This document shows, piece after piece, positions 34,579 to 45,763 of a stretch of 64,000 nt of DNA. The first letter of the stretch is position 1, and each line of letters starts with the position of its first letter. The notes below the pieces were generated by a model. That model did not search any database. It was not told the origin of the DNA and worked only from the letters and a program-made list of their open reading frames with translations. A program made the position numbers and the translations under genes. This DNA is from GN02-872 sp963518665 (lineage in GTDB: Bacteria; Patescibacteriota; Gracilibacteria; BD1-5; UBA6164), in NCBI GenBank assembly GCA_963518665.1, contig CAUQKR010000001.1, forward strand, positions 1 to 64,000, in the 5' to 3' direction.

Positions 34579-35139
34579 TTAACAAATATTTGGTTTTTTT
34601 ATATAAAGAGCCTCAACTTTTTTATTTTGTTTTAACTCTATTTTTTTTATTATATCATAATAATCTATTTTTTCAAGTATTTCGATGTTTTCTAGGTTTC
34701 AATCTCAGTTTATTTTTGAAATATTTTTTTCTTTTAGATATTCTAAAATTTTTTCATTTTCTATTATTTCTATAAGACTATTTTTATCTTTTTGAAAAAA
34801 ACTATCTCTTTTTGAACTAGATTTTATTACAGGAAAATCTTCAAAAAGTTCAAAATAAGAAATAGGAGTTATACTTTTTTTAGTTATAAAATTTATTGTA
34901 TTTATAGCTAAAACTGCAGTTCTAACTCAAGTGAAGCTTCCAGGTCAATTTACCAAAATAAAATTTTCTATTTCAAAATAATTTAAATTGTTTTCTTTTA
35001 AAAAATCTTCAAGTTTTGGTAAAAGTAAACTTGATTCGTTTCATTTTATTTCAAAAAATATTTCATTTATTTTTTCTCTATTTTTGTCAAAAAGTCATAA
35101 ATAGGCTTTTTTTCATAATGTGTTTATAAAAAGGATCAT
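34579..35139 (-). CDS. tsaB: tRNA threonylcarbamoyladenosine biosynthesis protein TsaB
   Basis: 186 aa. N-terminal ASKHA-like fold (ILFINTLGKKAYLGLFD) with the diagnostic motif VNGPGSFTGVRTAVLAINT. TsaB is the scaffold partner of TsaD in t6A37 modification of ANN-decoding tRNAs. Shorter than E. coli TsaB. Its gene heads the minus-strand run tsaB, PH-like, era. tsaD and tsaE are outside the window. Confidence 0.92.
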
Positions 35140-35226
35140 ATTTTTTTGTTTTAGGAAAAATAATTTTTACTTATTTTAATTTTTTTATATAATTTGTAAA
35201 ATTTTTAATTTATTATTTTTTATATT

Positions 35227-38200
35227 TTGATAAATTTAGATAAAAAACTTGGAATAAATAAAATTTATACAAATGCTTGAAATGTATTTTCAAAGTCTAT
35301 TTTACTTTTAAATTTTATAAAAACAAATAATTTTTTGATTTTTGTAGAAAATGAAAAACAATCACTTATTTACAAAAATATTTTATTATTTTTATGACAA
35401 AAATCTTTTTTGATGCAAAATTTTTCAGATTTTGTAGATTTTTATTTTAATAAAATTTGAAATTTTATTTATTTTAAGGATTTTTTTAATTTATCTTTTG
35501 ATGAAAATTTTATAAAAAAATTTACTTTTGAATTAAAAATTTGAGATAAAATAAAGCCTTTTGAATTAACAAAAAAATTAAATGAACTTCAAATAAAATT
35601 TTCAGAATATGATGAAAAACAAACTTTTAATCTAAAATGAGAAATTTTTACTTATTTTTTAAATTCTGGAAAAACTCTTAAAATCTCTTTTTGGTGAGAT
35701 GAAATAGAAGAAATTTTTTTAGGAAATGAAAAAATAGAAAAATTTACTTTTTGATTAAATAAAAATTTTATAGAGTTTGAATATTCTTCAAATTTAAATA
35801 ATTATTTGCTTAATTTGACACAAAATACAGAAAATTTGATTATTTTGGACAATGTTGATTTTTATAGTTTTTATGATGAAATAATTGAAAATTTAAAAAA
35901 TTTTATTTCTTTTTCAAACCTTTGACAAAAAGCTATAAGTTTACAAATAGAAGAAATTTATTTTAATAATCTAGATGATTTTAAAAAAGTTTTGGAGCAA
36001 AAAAATACTGAAAAATATATTTTTACGAAAAATTTAACAACAGTAAAAAATTTTCTTGAGTTAAATAATCTAGATGAAGTAAAACTTGTAAAAACAGATT
36101 TAAACAATTTAAAAAGTTTTAAAACAGAAAAAACTTTTGTTTTTACAGATGATATAATTTCAAAAATTTTTATAAAAAGAAGAGTTAAAAAAACTTTTGC
36201 AGAAAATATGGATTTGCTTATGCAAATAAAACCTTGAGACTTTATTGTTCATATTGATCATTGAGTTTGAATATTTTCAGAAATTGTAACAAAAGAGATT
36301 CCTGACCAAAATGGAAAAATTTTGAAAAAAGAATATTTGACAATAGAATATAAAAATAATGACAAACTTTTTGTTCCGATTATGGAAGTTTCAAGAGTTT
36401 CAAAATATGTTTGAAGTGAAAATCCAAAATTAACAAGTTTGTCTACAAAAGATTGGGATAAAAAATTGGCAAAAGTTTCAGCTGATGTAGAGCAAATAGC
36501 TTGAGAATTACTTGAAATTTATGCAAAAAGAAATTTGACAAAATGATTTGCTTTTCTACAAAAAAAATCAGAAGAAAATGAATTTTTTAAAAGTTTCCCT
36601 TATATTTATACAGAAGATCAGCATCTTGCTATAGAGGATATTTTTACAGATATGGAAAAAGATATTCCTATGGATAGACTTCTTTGTTGAGATGTTTGAT
36701 TTTGAAAAACTGAAGTTGCTTTTGCAAGTATTTTCAAGGCTTTAATAAATGAAAAACAAGCTGCACTTATTTCACCTTTGGTTGTTTTGGCTTATGAGCA
36801 TTTTGAAAAAGCAAAAGAAAGATTCAAAGATTTTCCTTTTAATATAGAGATTTTAACAAGATTTGAAAAACCTTCAGTTATAAAGTCAAATTTACAAAAA
36901 CTAAAAGAATGAAAAATTGATTTGATTATTTGAACACATAGACTTTTGAGTGAAGATGTACAATTCAAAAATCTTTGACTTTTAGTTATAGATGAAGAAC
37001 ATAAATTTTGAGTAAAAGACAAAGAAAAAATAAAAAGATTAAAATGAAATATTGATATTTTATCTATGTCTGCAACACCTATTCCAAGAAGCTTAAATAT
37101 GGCTTTAAATTGACTTAGACAAGTTTCAATGTTGACAACTCCACCAGTTTGAAAACAAGAAATTCAGACAATTATTTCAGATTTTAATGATTGACTTATT
37201 TTTGATGCTTGTAAAAGAGAATTTGATAGGTGATGACAAGTTTTTTTTATACATAACAGAGTTGAAACAATTTTAAATTTACAAGCTTATTTAGAAAAAA
37301 TTTTACCTTGAAAAAAAATTCTTGTTGTTCATTGACAACTTCAGTGAGATAATCTTGAAAAAAGAATTTTAGAATTCAAAAAAAGACAATATGATGTTTT
37401 ACTTTCTACAACTGTTATAGAAAATGGAATAGATTTTCAAAATGTAAATACAATTTTTATAAATGATTCTATAAATTTCTGAATAAGTCAAATCCATCAA
37501 CTGAGATGAAGAGTTGGAAGATGACAAAATAAATGATATTGTTATCTACTTTTTAATAAAGATAGAATAAAAGAAGATGCTGCAAAAAGACTAAAAACAA
37601 TAGTTGATTATAGTCACTTATGAGCTTGATTTGAACTTGCTGTCAAAGATTTAGAAATAAGATGATGATGAGATATTTTATGAATTAGACAAAGTTGAAG
37701 TAGTAGTGAAGTTTGACTAAATTTATTTTTAGAAATGTTGGAAGATAAAATTTCAGAACTAAAAAATGAGTGATTTGATCAAGAAGAAATAAAAAAAGAA
37801 AAAAGAATTTCTACAGTTGTCGATTTAAATATTGATGCATTTTTAGAAGAAAGCTTATTTTCTTCTGAACTTGATAAAATAAATTTTTATAGGGAAATAG
37901 AATCGGTAAAAACTATAGAAGAGCTTGATTTTATAAAAAGAGATTTTTTTGATATAAATGAAAATATTTCAGATTCTACAAAAAATTTCTTTGATTTACT
38001 TTTTTTGAAAATAAAATGTTATAACTATAAAATTTCTTCTCTAAAAAAAGTTTGAATAAATTATCAAATAGAATTTGAAGAAAACTCAAATTTAGAAGAT
38101 GTAAAAGAGTTTTTAAGACTTGATAAAGAAGTGAAATTTTCTTTTGTAGATGCAAAAAAAATAAGAACTGAAGTAAAAAAATTTGCAAATACAGAAAAAT

Positions 38201-38274
38201 TTGTAAAATATATGTTAGATATTTTTTGAAATAATTTGGAAAATAAACCAAAAAAAATTAAACTCAAAAAATAA
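35227..38274 (+). CDS. mfd: Transcription-repair coupling factor Mfd
   Basis: 1,015 aa from a TTG start at 35227; no in-frame ATG lies near, and a stop is at 35206. A divergent UvrB-like N-terminus is followed by the RNA-polymerase-interaction domain (MQIKPGDFIVHIDHGVGIF), then the translocase: LLCGDVGFGKTEVAF (Walker A), VIDEEHKFGVKDKEK (family usually DEEQ), SMSATPIPRSLNMAL, and INFGISQIHQLRGRVGRG. The TRCF C-terminal domain closes it. It removes stalled RNA polymerase and recruits UvrA. Shorter than the usual 1,150 aa, mostly at the N-terminus. Confidence 0.93.
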
Positions 38275-38297
38275 ATATATTTTTAATTTATATAAAA

Positions 38298-39464
38298 ATG
38301 ACAATCTTAAGATTAAGAAAAATTTTTCTAGTTTTAGTTTTGATTTTTGTTTTAGCTTCTTGTGCTGAAAAACTAAAAAATGAAACAAATACTTGAACTA
38401 TAAAAACTTGAATTGTAGAAACTTCTACATGAAATTTAGAAAATAATATATATAAAATGAAAACAAAAAAAGATTTACAAAACTGAGATGTAGTTGCTTT
38501 TGTAAAAACTACAAAATGACAGTTTGAAATATTTTTGGAAACAAAAAAGGCTCCTGTAACTACAGCAAATTTTATAGGTCTAGCTAAAAAATGATATTAT
38601 AATGGAATAATTTTTCATAGAGTTATAAAGGATTTTATGATTCAATGATGAGATCCAACATGAACAGGAATGGGATGAAAGAGTATTTATGGAGAAAAAT
38701 TTAATGATGAATTTGATAAAGATTTGAAAAATGATAAGTTTACAATCTCAATGGCAAATTCTTGAAAAAATACAAACTGAAGTCAATTTTTTATAAATGT
38801 TGCTGATAATAATTATTTAGATTTTAAACATTCTGTTTTTGGCTATGTTATTGATGGAACTGATAATGTTTTAAATATCTCGAAAGTAAAAACTAATTCA
38901 GGAGATAAACCAGAAAAAGAAGTAAAAATTATTTCTATAGAAATAAAAGAATACAAAGATTGAAAATTTGTAGATTATTCTTTTGATGAGAAAAAATCAG
39001 TTGAAGATTATAAAAAAGTTCTGGAAGAAAAGAAAAATTCTCCAATAAAATCTGGTGATAAAGTTTCAGTTCATTATACTTGAACATTTGAAAATTGAGA
39101 AAAATTTGACTCAAGTTATGATAGAAATTCTCCAATAGAATTTACAGTTTGAGCTTGACAAATGATTTCAGGTTTTGATGAAGCAGTAGTTTGAATGAAA
39201 GTTTGAGAAAAAAAATCTATTGTTTTACCTCCAGAAAAAGCATATTGAAAATATGATGAAACTAAAAAACAGGTTGTTCCAAGATCTGATTTAAAATCTT
39301 TTGAAGAAGCTGGAATAAAATTGGAAAAATGAGTAAAACTTCCAACTCAATTTTGAAATTTAGAAATTTTAGAAGCTGATGATAAAAATATTACAATTGA
39401 TTTAAACTGAGAAATGGCTGGAAAAACTTTGAAATTTGATATAGAAATAGTTTCAAAAAATTAA
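38298..39464 (+). CDS. Lipoprotein fusing cyclophilin and FKBP prolyl isomerases
   Basis: 388 aa. A lipoprotein signal (LIFVLASCAEK, lipobox LASC) is followed by a cyclophilin domain (about 65-220) with IIFHRVIKDFMIQGGDPTGT, SMANSGKNTNGSQFFIN and HSVFGYVIDG. A second domain (about 255-388) is FKBP: GDKVSVHYTGTFENGEKFDS, FTVGAGQMISGFDEAVVGMK and VLPPEKAYGKYD. Both domains keep their core residues. Two unrelated PPIase families in one lipidated chain are rare. It probably folds envelope or S-layer proteins. Begins 23 bases after mfd. Confidence 0.9.
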
Positions 39465-39493
39465 AAAAAGATTCTATAAAGAATCTTTTTTTT
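39464..39493. terminator. Bidirectional PPIase/queA terminator
   Basis: AAAAAAAGATTCT pairs with AGAATCTTTTTTT. The queA stop (TAG, 39474-39476) lies in it. Confidence 0.8.
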
Positions 39494-40529
39494 GTTCTAT
39501 AAACATAGCATCTCAAAAAGAAAAAAATCTAAATTTATTTTCTATTGCGTAATTGTAAGCTTTTTTTATAAATTCTTTTCAGGCAAAACTTGAAACAAGC
39601 ATTAAAAGAGTAGATTTTGGTAAGTGAAAATTTGTTATTATTGCATCTACAAATTTCCATTTATATCAAGGATAAATAAAAATATTTGTATCTTTTTTTC
39701 AAGAATGTAAAATTCAATTTTCATCAGAAAAGCTTTCTAAAACTCTGATTGAAGTTGTTCAAACTGAAATAATTCTTTTTCAAGATTTTTTATATTCATT
39801 TAATCTTTCTACTGTTTTTTCTTCAAGCTCTATATATTCAGAATGCATTTTGTGCTCTAAAATATTTTCTGTTTCTACATTTTTAAAAGTTCCAAGTCAA
39901 ACATGAAGCAAAACTTTTTCTATTTTTACTCATTTTTTTTCTATTTTCTCAAGTAATTCTTTTGTAAAATGAAGTCAAGCAGTTGGAGTAGCAACACTTC
40001 AGGAAATTTCATTAAAAACAGTTTGATATCTACTAGCATCTTGATGATTATCTTTTATATATGGAGGAAGTGGAATATTTCATAATTTTTCAATTATGTT
40101 TAAAAAATCAACTCATCATTTATTAAAACTTACTATTCTTCAAGCTTCAGAAATCTCTTTTATTTCTGCATTTAAAATATTTTCTTCTCAGATATAAAAA
40201 GAAATTTTTTTTCAAGGTTTTAATTTTCTTCCAGGATATACAAGGCAATCCCAAGAATTATTATTTATTTGCTTATGAAGAAAAATTTCACAAATTTTAT
40301 TTTTGTCATTTTCTATAAATCAATTTAATCTTGCATTTATAACTCTTGTTTTATTTAAAACTAAAACATCATTTTCTCATAAATCTTCTAAAATCTCAAA
40401 AAATTTTTTTTCTTCGATTTTTTCATTGTTTGGATTTATTTTTAAAAGTCTACTGTGATCTCTAGGTTCAACTGCTTCTTGTGCTATAAGTTCTTCTGGA
40501 AGAAAATAATCAAATTCTTTTAATTGCAT
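39474..40529 (-). CDS. queA: S-adenosylmethionine:tRNA ribosyltransferase-isomerase
   Basis: 351 aa. It builds epoxyqueuosine on tRNA. Seen: FDYFLPEELIAQEAVEPRDH (residues 6-25), DVLVLNKTRVINARL, PLPPYI, DASRYQTVFNEISGSVATPT, AGLHFT, HVGLGTFKNVE, HSEYIEL and TNFHLPKSTLLMLVSSFAG near the end. The start at 40529 matches family starts (MQLKEFDYFLP); an in-frame ATG at 40589 would add an unlikely 20-residue hydrophobic tail. A queuosine gene in a reduced genome implies salvage of the precursor or import of its substrate. Confidence 0.94.
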
Positions 40530-40592
40530 TTTTATAAATAAAAAAATAATTTTCCTTATTTTAAGAAAAATTATTTTTTTTTCAAGCATTTT

Positions 40593-41891
40593 TTAAGCTT
40601 TGTTTGATAAAGTTATATTTTTATCTAAAAAACTAAAATTTACATCTCATTTTTTTAATTTACCTCATTCAAAAAATTTTAAATGACAAGCTGTTTTTAT
40701 TCATTCTTCATCTTTATATCAATTTATTAGAATTTCTTCTATTGTTTGTCATAATTTATAAAAACTTGGTCATTTTCAAAAATCAGCTGCAGTTGCATCT
40801 TTTTTTAAGATTCATTTAAAACTACTAAGTTTTTCAAAAATTTCTTTTCAACCATAAAATTCAGAACTATCTCAATTTTCTCAAATTATTTTTAAATCTC
40901 AATTATCTTTTAATGTTAATTTAAATTTTTGTCAATTATTTTTTAAAACAAAATCAATTTTTGTAGTTCATATTTTTAATCATTCTTCTTCTTTTATTTC
41001 AAAATTTTCTTTTTTCTCTTCAGTTTTTTGTTTTTCAGCTTGATTATGTTTATTTTCTTCTTTATTTTCCTTTTTATTTTCTGTTATTTCTGTTTTATTT
41101 TCAGAATCTCAAGTTATATTTTTTATAAAATTTTCTATTGTTAAATTTTGATTTTCTTCTTTTTCTTCTGAAAAATCACTAAAAATAGAAACTAAAAATT
41201 TTAGATTTTGAAAATTTATATTTCAATTATTATCTGATAATTCAGCTTTTTCTCAAAGTCTTTTTATATTTTTATTTTTTACAAAATTTGCAAAAAGAGA
41301 GTTTTTATCAAAAAAATTTTCTATATTTTTTCAAAAATCTTCATCTTTTTCAGTTTTTGAAATTCATTTCAAAGAATTTATAAATCAATAATCAAGATTT
41401 CATTCTTTATCTTTTCAAAAATTTTCTGGAATTTTTAATCAATTCAAAAAACTTCACTTTTCAGAAATTTTTAAAATAACATCTTGTAAAAGGTTGTTTT
41501 CTGAATTTTTTAAGAAATCAAAATTTCATTTTAAAAAATCGATTATAGATTTTATAAATGATCAAATAAAAGGAATTGAGTACAGAGATTCTATATTTTT
41601 AAAAAAATCAAAATTAGAATTTCCTAATAAATTATCAATAGGATTTTTATTTGAATTTTCTTTTATTTTATTTTTATTTTTCTCAAAAAAAGAACTTATT
41701 TGGTTATTTTGTATAGATTCTCTTAAATTTTCAAGTTCATCTTTTGTAATAATTCTTTTTAAAATTTCATCATTTTTCTTTTTATTTTCTAGAAATGAAA
41801 TCATTTTTTCTTTTTCTTCTGGATTTAATTTTCCTCAATTTATTTCTATATTACTTTCTCATACTTTTATAATTTCTTTTTGTTTTTCCAT
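40593..41891 (-). CDS. Large acidic protein, unknown
   Basis: 432 aa, Lys/Glu/Asn rich. The central part (about 250-300) is a low-complexity Glu/Lys/Gln linker. The C-terminal part (about 300-432) is more ordered: KIDFVLKNNGQKFKLTLKDN, FYGGKEIFEKLSSFKGILKK, AADFGKGPSFYKLGQTIEEI, then LKFFEGGKLKKGDVNFSF. No membrane segment or catalytic motif is recognised. Resembles the partial gene at 1-626 in composition. TGA codons are frequent. Confidence 0.7.
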
Positions 41892-42019
41892 TATTTTTGT
41901 TTTATAAAAAATATATTTTACTTATTTTACCATAATTTTTCTAAAAAAATCAAATATTTTATTGCAAATTTTAAAAAATTAAATATTCTATAACAAATTT
42001 ATAAAAAAATAAAAAATAT

Positions 42020-42904
42020 ATGCTTTTAAATGTTTTTAAATATTCTGCAAAAAATATTTTAAGAAATAAGTTTTTAACTATTTCTACTATTCTTGTATTA
42101 ACTCTTTTGATGTTTTTTATCAATGTTTTGCAAATTTTGGATAATTTATCTGCAAAAGTTATATCAGAAATAAATTCAAAACTTTCTATTTCTCTTTATT
42201 TAAAGGATGAATTTAATGATAAATCGATAGAAGTTACAACTCTCAAAAATAATATTCTTTCTGTAAATAAAGATATAAAATTTGATTATAAAACAAAAGA
42301 AAAAATTTTACAAGAAATGAAATTAAAAGATCCAGATGTTGCAAAAATTTTGGAAAGTGAAAATCCTTTACCAGAAACTATAACTTTATCAAATATTTCT
42401 TTAGAAGATTATGAAAAAGTAAATAGTTTTGTAGAAAATCAATTATCTATTTTTATAAATAATCAAGAAGAGGATTATTTTGCAAATTATACAACTCAAT
42501 ATAAAAGAATAATTCAAGTTATAAGTTTTTTGGATTCTTGGGATATTTGATTTAAAATTGTTGTTTTATCATTTTTTGTTTCTATTGCGATTATTACTTA
42601 TAGTGTGATTTGAAATTTTATTTATTATTTTAGAAATGAAATTTATATAACAAGATTAGTTTGAGGAGCTAAAAGTTTTATATATTGACCATTTATTTTA
42701 CAATGAATTGTTTATTCTATAATATCTTTTTTCATTAGTATATTTTTATTTTCTATTTTATTAAAAAATTTAAATCTAGCTTTTTGAGAATTCTTTGATT
42801 TTTATATTGATGCAAATATTATACTTTTAGAACTTTTTATATTTATTTTTATGTGAGCTATAAGTTGATATCTTTCTTCAAAAAAATATTTAAAGCAATT
42901 ATAA
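42020..42904 (+). CDS. ftsX: Cell division protein FtsX
   Basis: 294 aa. Topology: helix 1 (about 20-42, FLTISTILVLTLLMFFINVL), an extracytoplasmic domain (about 45-170) with ISLYLKD and KLKDPDVAKILESENPLPET, then three helices with the conserved FRNEIYITRLVGGAKSFIYG between them. FtsX is the membrane half of FtsEX, which activates peptidoglycan hydrolases at the septum. ftsE is not adjacent, which is unusual. Monocistronic. Confidence 0.93.
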
Positions 42905-42929
42905 AATATAAAAAATTTGTACAATTTTT

Positions 42930-42963
42930 TCAAAAAGACAATAAATTTTATTGTCTTTTTTTC
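42930..42963 (+). terminator. ftsX terminator
   Basis: AAAAAGACAATAAA pairs with TTTATTGTCTTTTT, then a T-run. Confidence 0.8.
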
Positions 42964-43061
42964 TTTATTTTAAGCTGAAGAAATAAAAAAATAAAAAAAA
43001 GTTAAAAAAAAACTTGCAAATAAAAAAAAAATTCATATAATTCCAGCACTTCGAAATAAAT

Positions 43062-43138
43062 GGATGCGTAGCTCAGCTGGTTAGAGCGCTGCACTGTCAC
43101 TGCAGAGGTCGCGGGTTCGAGTCCCGTCGTGTCCGCCA
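43062..43138 (+). tRNA. tRNA-Asp (anticodon GTC)
   Basis: 77 nt including CCA. Acceptor GGATGCG/CGTGTCC, anticodon stem CTGCA/TGCAG with loop CTGTCAC, T arm GCGGG-TTCGAGT-CCCGT. GC-rich against an AT-rich background. Confidence 0.96.
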
Positions 43139-43241
43139 TAAAAAGTTACAACACAGCACAATGTTGCTTAACAAGTAGAAAGTTTAAAATAGCTATGTTT
43201 TGCTAACTTTGTATTGAACTTTTTTGTATACTTTTTGTAAT

Positions 43242-43318
43242 GGGGTCTTAGCTCAGTTGGCTAGAGCGCCTGCTTTGCACGCAGGAGGTCAGGGGTTCGA
43301 CTCCCCTAGACTCCACCA
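43242..43318 (+). tRNA. tRNA-Ala (anticodon TGC)
   Basis: 77 nt including CCA. Acceptor GGGGTCT/AGACTCC, anticodon stem CCTGC/GCAGG with loop TTTGCAC, T arm AGGGG-TTCGACT-CCCCT. About 100 bases after tRNA-Asp, with no gene between. Confidence 0.96.
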
Positions 43319-43338
43319 TTATAAAAGAAAATTAAAAG

Positions 43339-43389
43339 TGGTAAAATTTGAAAAATGGTAATTATAATTTTTCAAAATATATTTTACCA
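43339..43389. repeat. Long inverted repeat after tRNA-Ala
   Basis: TGGTAAAAT (43339-43347) and ATTTTACCA (43381-43389) frame an inner pair TTGAAAAAT/ATTTTTCAA. The combined stem is about 18 bp with one bulge, probably a terminator or processing hairpin. TTTTACCA is repeated once more just after it (43389-43397). Confidence 0.6.
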
Positions 43390-43420
43390 TTTTACCATTT
43401 TAAATTTTATTAATTATAAT

Positions 43421-43630
43421 ATGCCTGCAAATAAAAGACCTAGAAGATTAAATTATGCAGTAAATAAAAAAAGAACTGTAGCTTGAGGAAAAGTTGGGAA
43501 AACAATTTCTCATTATCAAAAACTATTAAAAAGAGTAGCTTTTGAAGGAGAAACAAAATGGTTAAAAAATGCTTTAGCTGTAGCTACTGCAAAATTAAAT
43601 AAATATAAAATAAATCTTAACAAAATATAA
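43421..43630 (+). CDS. Small basic protein, possibly ribosome associated
   Basis: 69 aa (MPANKRPRRLNYAVNKKRTV...). Strongly basic and largely helical, ending in KLNKYKINLNKI. No cysteine motif. It lies between tRNA genes and tuf, followed after two bases by another small basic ORF. The setting and charge suggest a ribosomal or RNA-binding protein, but it does not match bS20, bS21 or another small protein I can name. One Gly is TGA (VAGGK). Confidence 0.6.
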
Positions 43631-43632
43631 TT

Positions 43633-43725
43633 ATGTCAAGATTAACTAGTAATGCTCATAGAAAACTTAAAAGAACAATTAGAAAAATTGAAAAAAAAGT
43701 TAGAAAAATGAGAAAAAATGGATAA
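43633..43725 (+). CDS. Very small basic ORF (30 aa)
   Basis: Thirty residues: MSRLTSNAHRKLKR, then lysine/arginine-rich to KMRKNG, with TAA stop. About half are Lys or Arg. It starts two bases after the preceding basic gene, suggesting coupling. Size and charge resemble tiny ribosomal or nucleoid peptides. No family is recognised, and chance cannot be fully excluded in an AT-rich genome. Confidence 0.45.
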   Translation: MSRLTSNAHRKLKRTIRKIEKKVRKMRKNG

Positions 43726-43772
43726 AACTTGATTTTATCAAAAAAATAATTAAAATAAAAATACTTTATATA

Positions 43773-43778
43773 TATAAT
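43773..43778 (+). promoter_or_regulatory. Candidate -10 of tuf
   Basis: TATAAT 10 bases before the tuf ATG, implying a very short leader. No convincing -35 was found. Confidence 0.35.
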
Positions 43779-43788
43779 AATAAAACAT

Positions 43789-44985
43789 ATGGCTTTTGAT
43801 AGATCTAAACCACATATGAATATTGGTACTATTGGTCATGTAGATCATGGTAAAACTACTACTACAGCTGCTATTTCTGCTGTATTATATACAAAATTTG
43901 GTGGAGGTGAATGAGTAAGAGATTTTGCTTCTATTGATAATGCTCCAGAAGAAAGAGCTAGAGGTATCACTATCAATACTTCTCATGTTGAATATGAAAC
44001 TGCTAATAGACACTATGCACATGTAGATTGCCCTTGACATGCTGACTATGTTAAAAATATGATTACTGGTGCTGCTCAAATGGATGCTGCTATTCTTATA
44101 GTTGCTGCTACTGATGGTCCTATGGCACAAACTAGAGAACATATTCTATTATCTAGACAAGTGGGTGTTCCATATATCGTTGTATTTATGAATAAATGTG
44201 ATATGGTTGATGATGCTGAAATGTTAGATTTAGTAGAAATGGAAATTAGAGATTTGTTATCTAAATATGATTTCCCAGGAGATGATACTCCAATCATAAG
44301 AGGTTCTGGTTTAACTGCTCTTGAAAATCCTGCTGATATGGATAAAGAATGGGGAGCAAAAACTATTCTAGAGTTATTTGACGCTATTGAAGAATTTGTT
44401 CCAGTTCCAGAAAGACCAACTGATAAAGATTTCTTAATGCCTATTGAAGATGTATTCTCTATTAAAGGTAGAGGTACTGTAGTAACTGGTAAAATTGAAA
44501 CAGGTGTTGTTAAAGTTGGTGACGAAGTTGAAATCGTTGGTATTAAAGATACAAGAAAATCAACTGTTACTGGTGTTGAAATGTTTCATAAATTATTGGA
44601 TCAAGGTCAAGCTGGTGATAATGCTGGTATTTTGTTAAGAGGTATTGAAAGAGATGATGTTGAAAGAGGTCAAGTTCTTGCTAAACCAGGAAGTATTAAA
44701 CCTCACACTGAATTTGAATCAGAAGTTTATGTTCTTACTAAAGATGAAGGTGGTAGACATACTCCATTCTTTAAAGGTTATAAACCACAATTTTACTTCA
44801 GAACTACTGATGTAACTGGTGATATTGAGTTACCAGCTGGTGTAGAAATGGTTATGCCTGGTGATAACATTAAAATGACTGTTAAATTACAATCTCCAAT
44901 TGCGATGACTGAATGATTAAGATTTGCGATCAGAGAAGGTGGTAGAACTGTAGGTTCTTGAGTTGTATCTAGAGTTATAGCTTAA
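43789..44985 (+). CDS. tuf: Elongation factor Tu
   Basis: 398 aa. It delivers aminoacyl-tRNA to the ribosome. Seen: GHVDHGKTTTTAAI (G1), RARGITINTSHVEYE (G2), HVDCPGHADYVKNMITG (G3), FMNKCDMVD (G4) and the C-terminal RTVGSGVVSRVIA. Only four glycines are TGA; the rest are mostly GGT. One of the four is the invariant Gly of DCPGH (44035-44037, residue 83), direct proof that TGA is Gly. tuf stands apart from rpsL-rpsG-fusA and precedes rpsJ. Confidence 0.98.
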
Positions 44986-45011
44986 TTTCCTTAAAAATAT
45001 AATTTGATAAT

Positions 45012-45043
45012 CTCAATACTATTCTATTTTGGATAGTATTGAG
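45012..45043 (+). repeat. Perfect 11-bp hairpin between tuf and rpsJ
   Basis: CTCAATACTAT (45012-45022) mirrors ATAGTATTGAG (45033-45043). No T-run follows, so it may be a weak terminator or RNA-processing site that separates tuf from rpsJ levels. Confidence 0.5.
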
Positions 45044-45092
45044 TAATTAAATTATATTTTGTTTAAAAAATTTATTTATATTTTATATTAGT

Positions 45093-45410
45093 ATGGCTAA
45101 AAAAACTGAAAAAAAAATTAGAATTAGTATGGAAGCTTTTGAACATAAAATCTTAGATGAAGCTGTGAAAAAAATAGTTAATGTTCTTAAAGATTCAGGA
45201 GTAAAAGTTGCTGGACCAATTCCACTTCCTACTAAAATAGATAAAATAACTGTTAATAGATCCACTTTTGTTAACAAAGATGCTAGAGAGCAATTTGAAA
45301 TTAGAAGACATAAAAGAATTATAGATATTGTAGAACCTACTTCTCAAACTATGGAAATGTTACAAGATTTAAGTATTCCAAATGGAGTTGGTATTGAAAT
45401 AAAAGCTTAA
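45093..45410 (+). CDS. rpsJ: 30S ribosomal protein S10 (uS10)
   Basis: 105 aa. Typical uS10: IRISMEAFEHKILDEAVKKI, KVAGPIPLPTKIDKITVNRS, the RRHKRIIDIVEPTSQTMEML segment and a beta-hairpin loop. No TGA codon. It is next to tuf rather than heading the S10 operon, since rpmB follows and uL3 does not. A TATATT at 45083 close to the ATG hints at its own promoter. Confidence 0.97.
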   Translation: MAKKTEKKIRISMEAFEHKILDEAVKKIVNVLKDSGVKVAGPIPLPTKIDKITVNRSTFVNKDAREQFEIRRHKRIIDIVEPTSQTMEMLQDLSIPNGVGIEIKA

Positions 45411-45452
45411 TTTGAAGTTGTATTATTGTTTAAATTATTAATCTGAAAAATA

Positions 45453-45650
45453 ATGTCTAGAGTATGTGAAATAACATGAAAAAGAACTTCGGTATGAAAT
45501 AATAGATCTCATTCAATGAGAGCTACAAAAAGAAAATTTTATCCAAATCTTTTTTATAAAAATATAACAGATCCTGAAACAGGAATAGTTTATAGAATTA
45601 AAGTTTCAGCTAAAGGATTGAAAACTTTAAGAAAAAAGTGAATTATTTAA
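45453..45650 (+). CDS. rpmB: 50S ribosomal protein L28 (bL28)
   Basis: 65 aa. MSRVCEITGKRTSVGNNRSH followed by SMRATKRKFYPNLF and IKVSAKGLKTLRKKG, the bL28 pattern. Three of five glycines are TGA, in contrast to rpsJ next door. Probably cotranscribed with rpsJ (gap about 40 bases), then tRNA-Leu. Confidence 0.95.
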
Positions 45651-45677
45651 TATAAATAGAACAAAAGTTCTATTTAT

Positions 45678-45763
45678 GCCCAGGTGGTGGAATCGGTAGA
45701 CACGCAGGACTTAAAATCCTGTTCCATCCTGGAGTGCGGGTTCGATTCCCGCCCTGGGCACCA
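45678..45763 (+). tRNA. tRNA-Leu (anticodon TAA)
   Basis: 86 nt including CCA, class II with long variable arm. Acceptor GCCCAGG/CCTGGGC, anticodon stem CAGGA/TCCTG with loop CTTAAAA, T arm GCGGG-TTCGATT-CCCGC. It reads TTA, the most common Leu codon here. Confidence 0.96.

Noticed and set aside
40530..40589. Upstream extension of queA to an ATG at 40589
   Set aside because: It would add a hydrophobic 20-residue stretch absent from QueA; the start at 40529 matches the family N-terminus.
43789..44985. EF-Tu lacking its first 90 residues
   Set aside because: A TGA at residue 83 is the invariant Gly of DCPGH; the gene starts at 43789.
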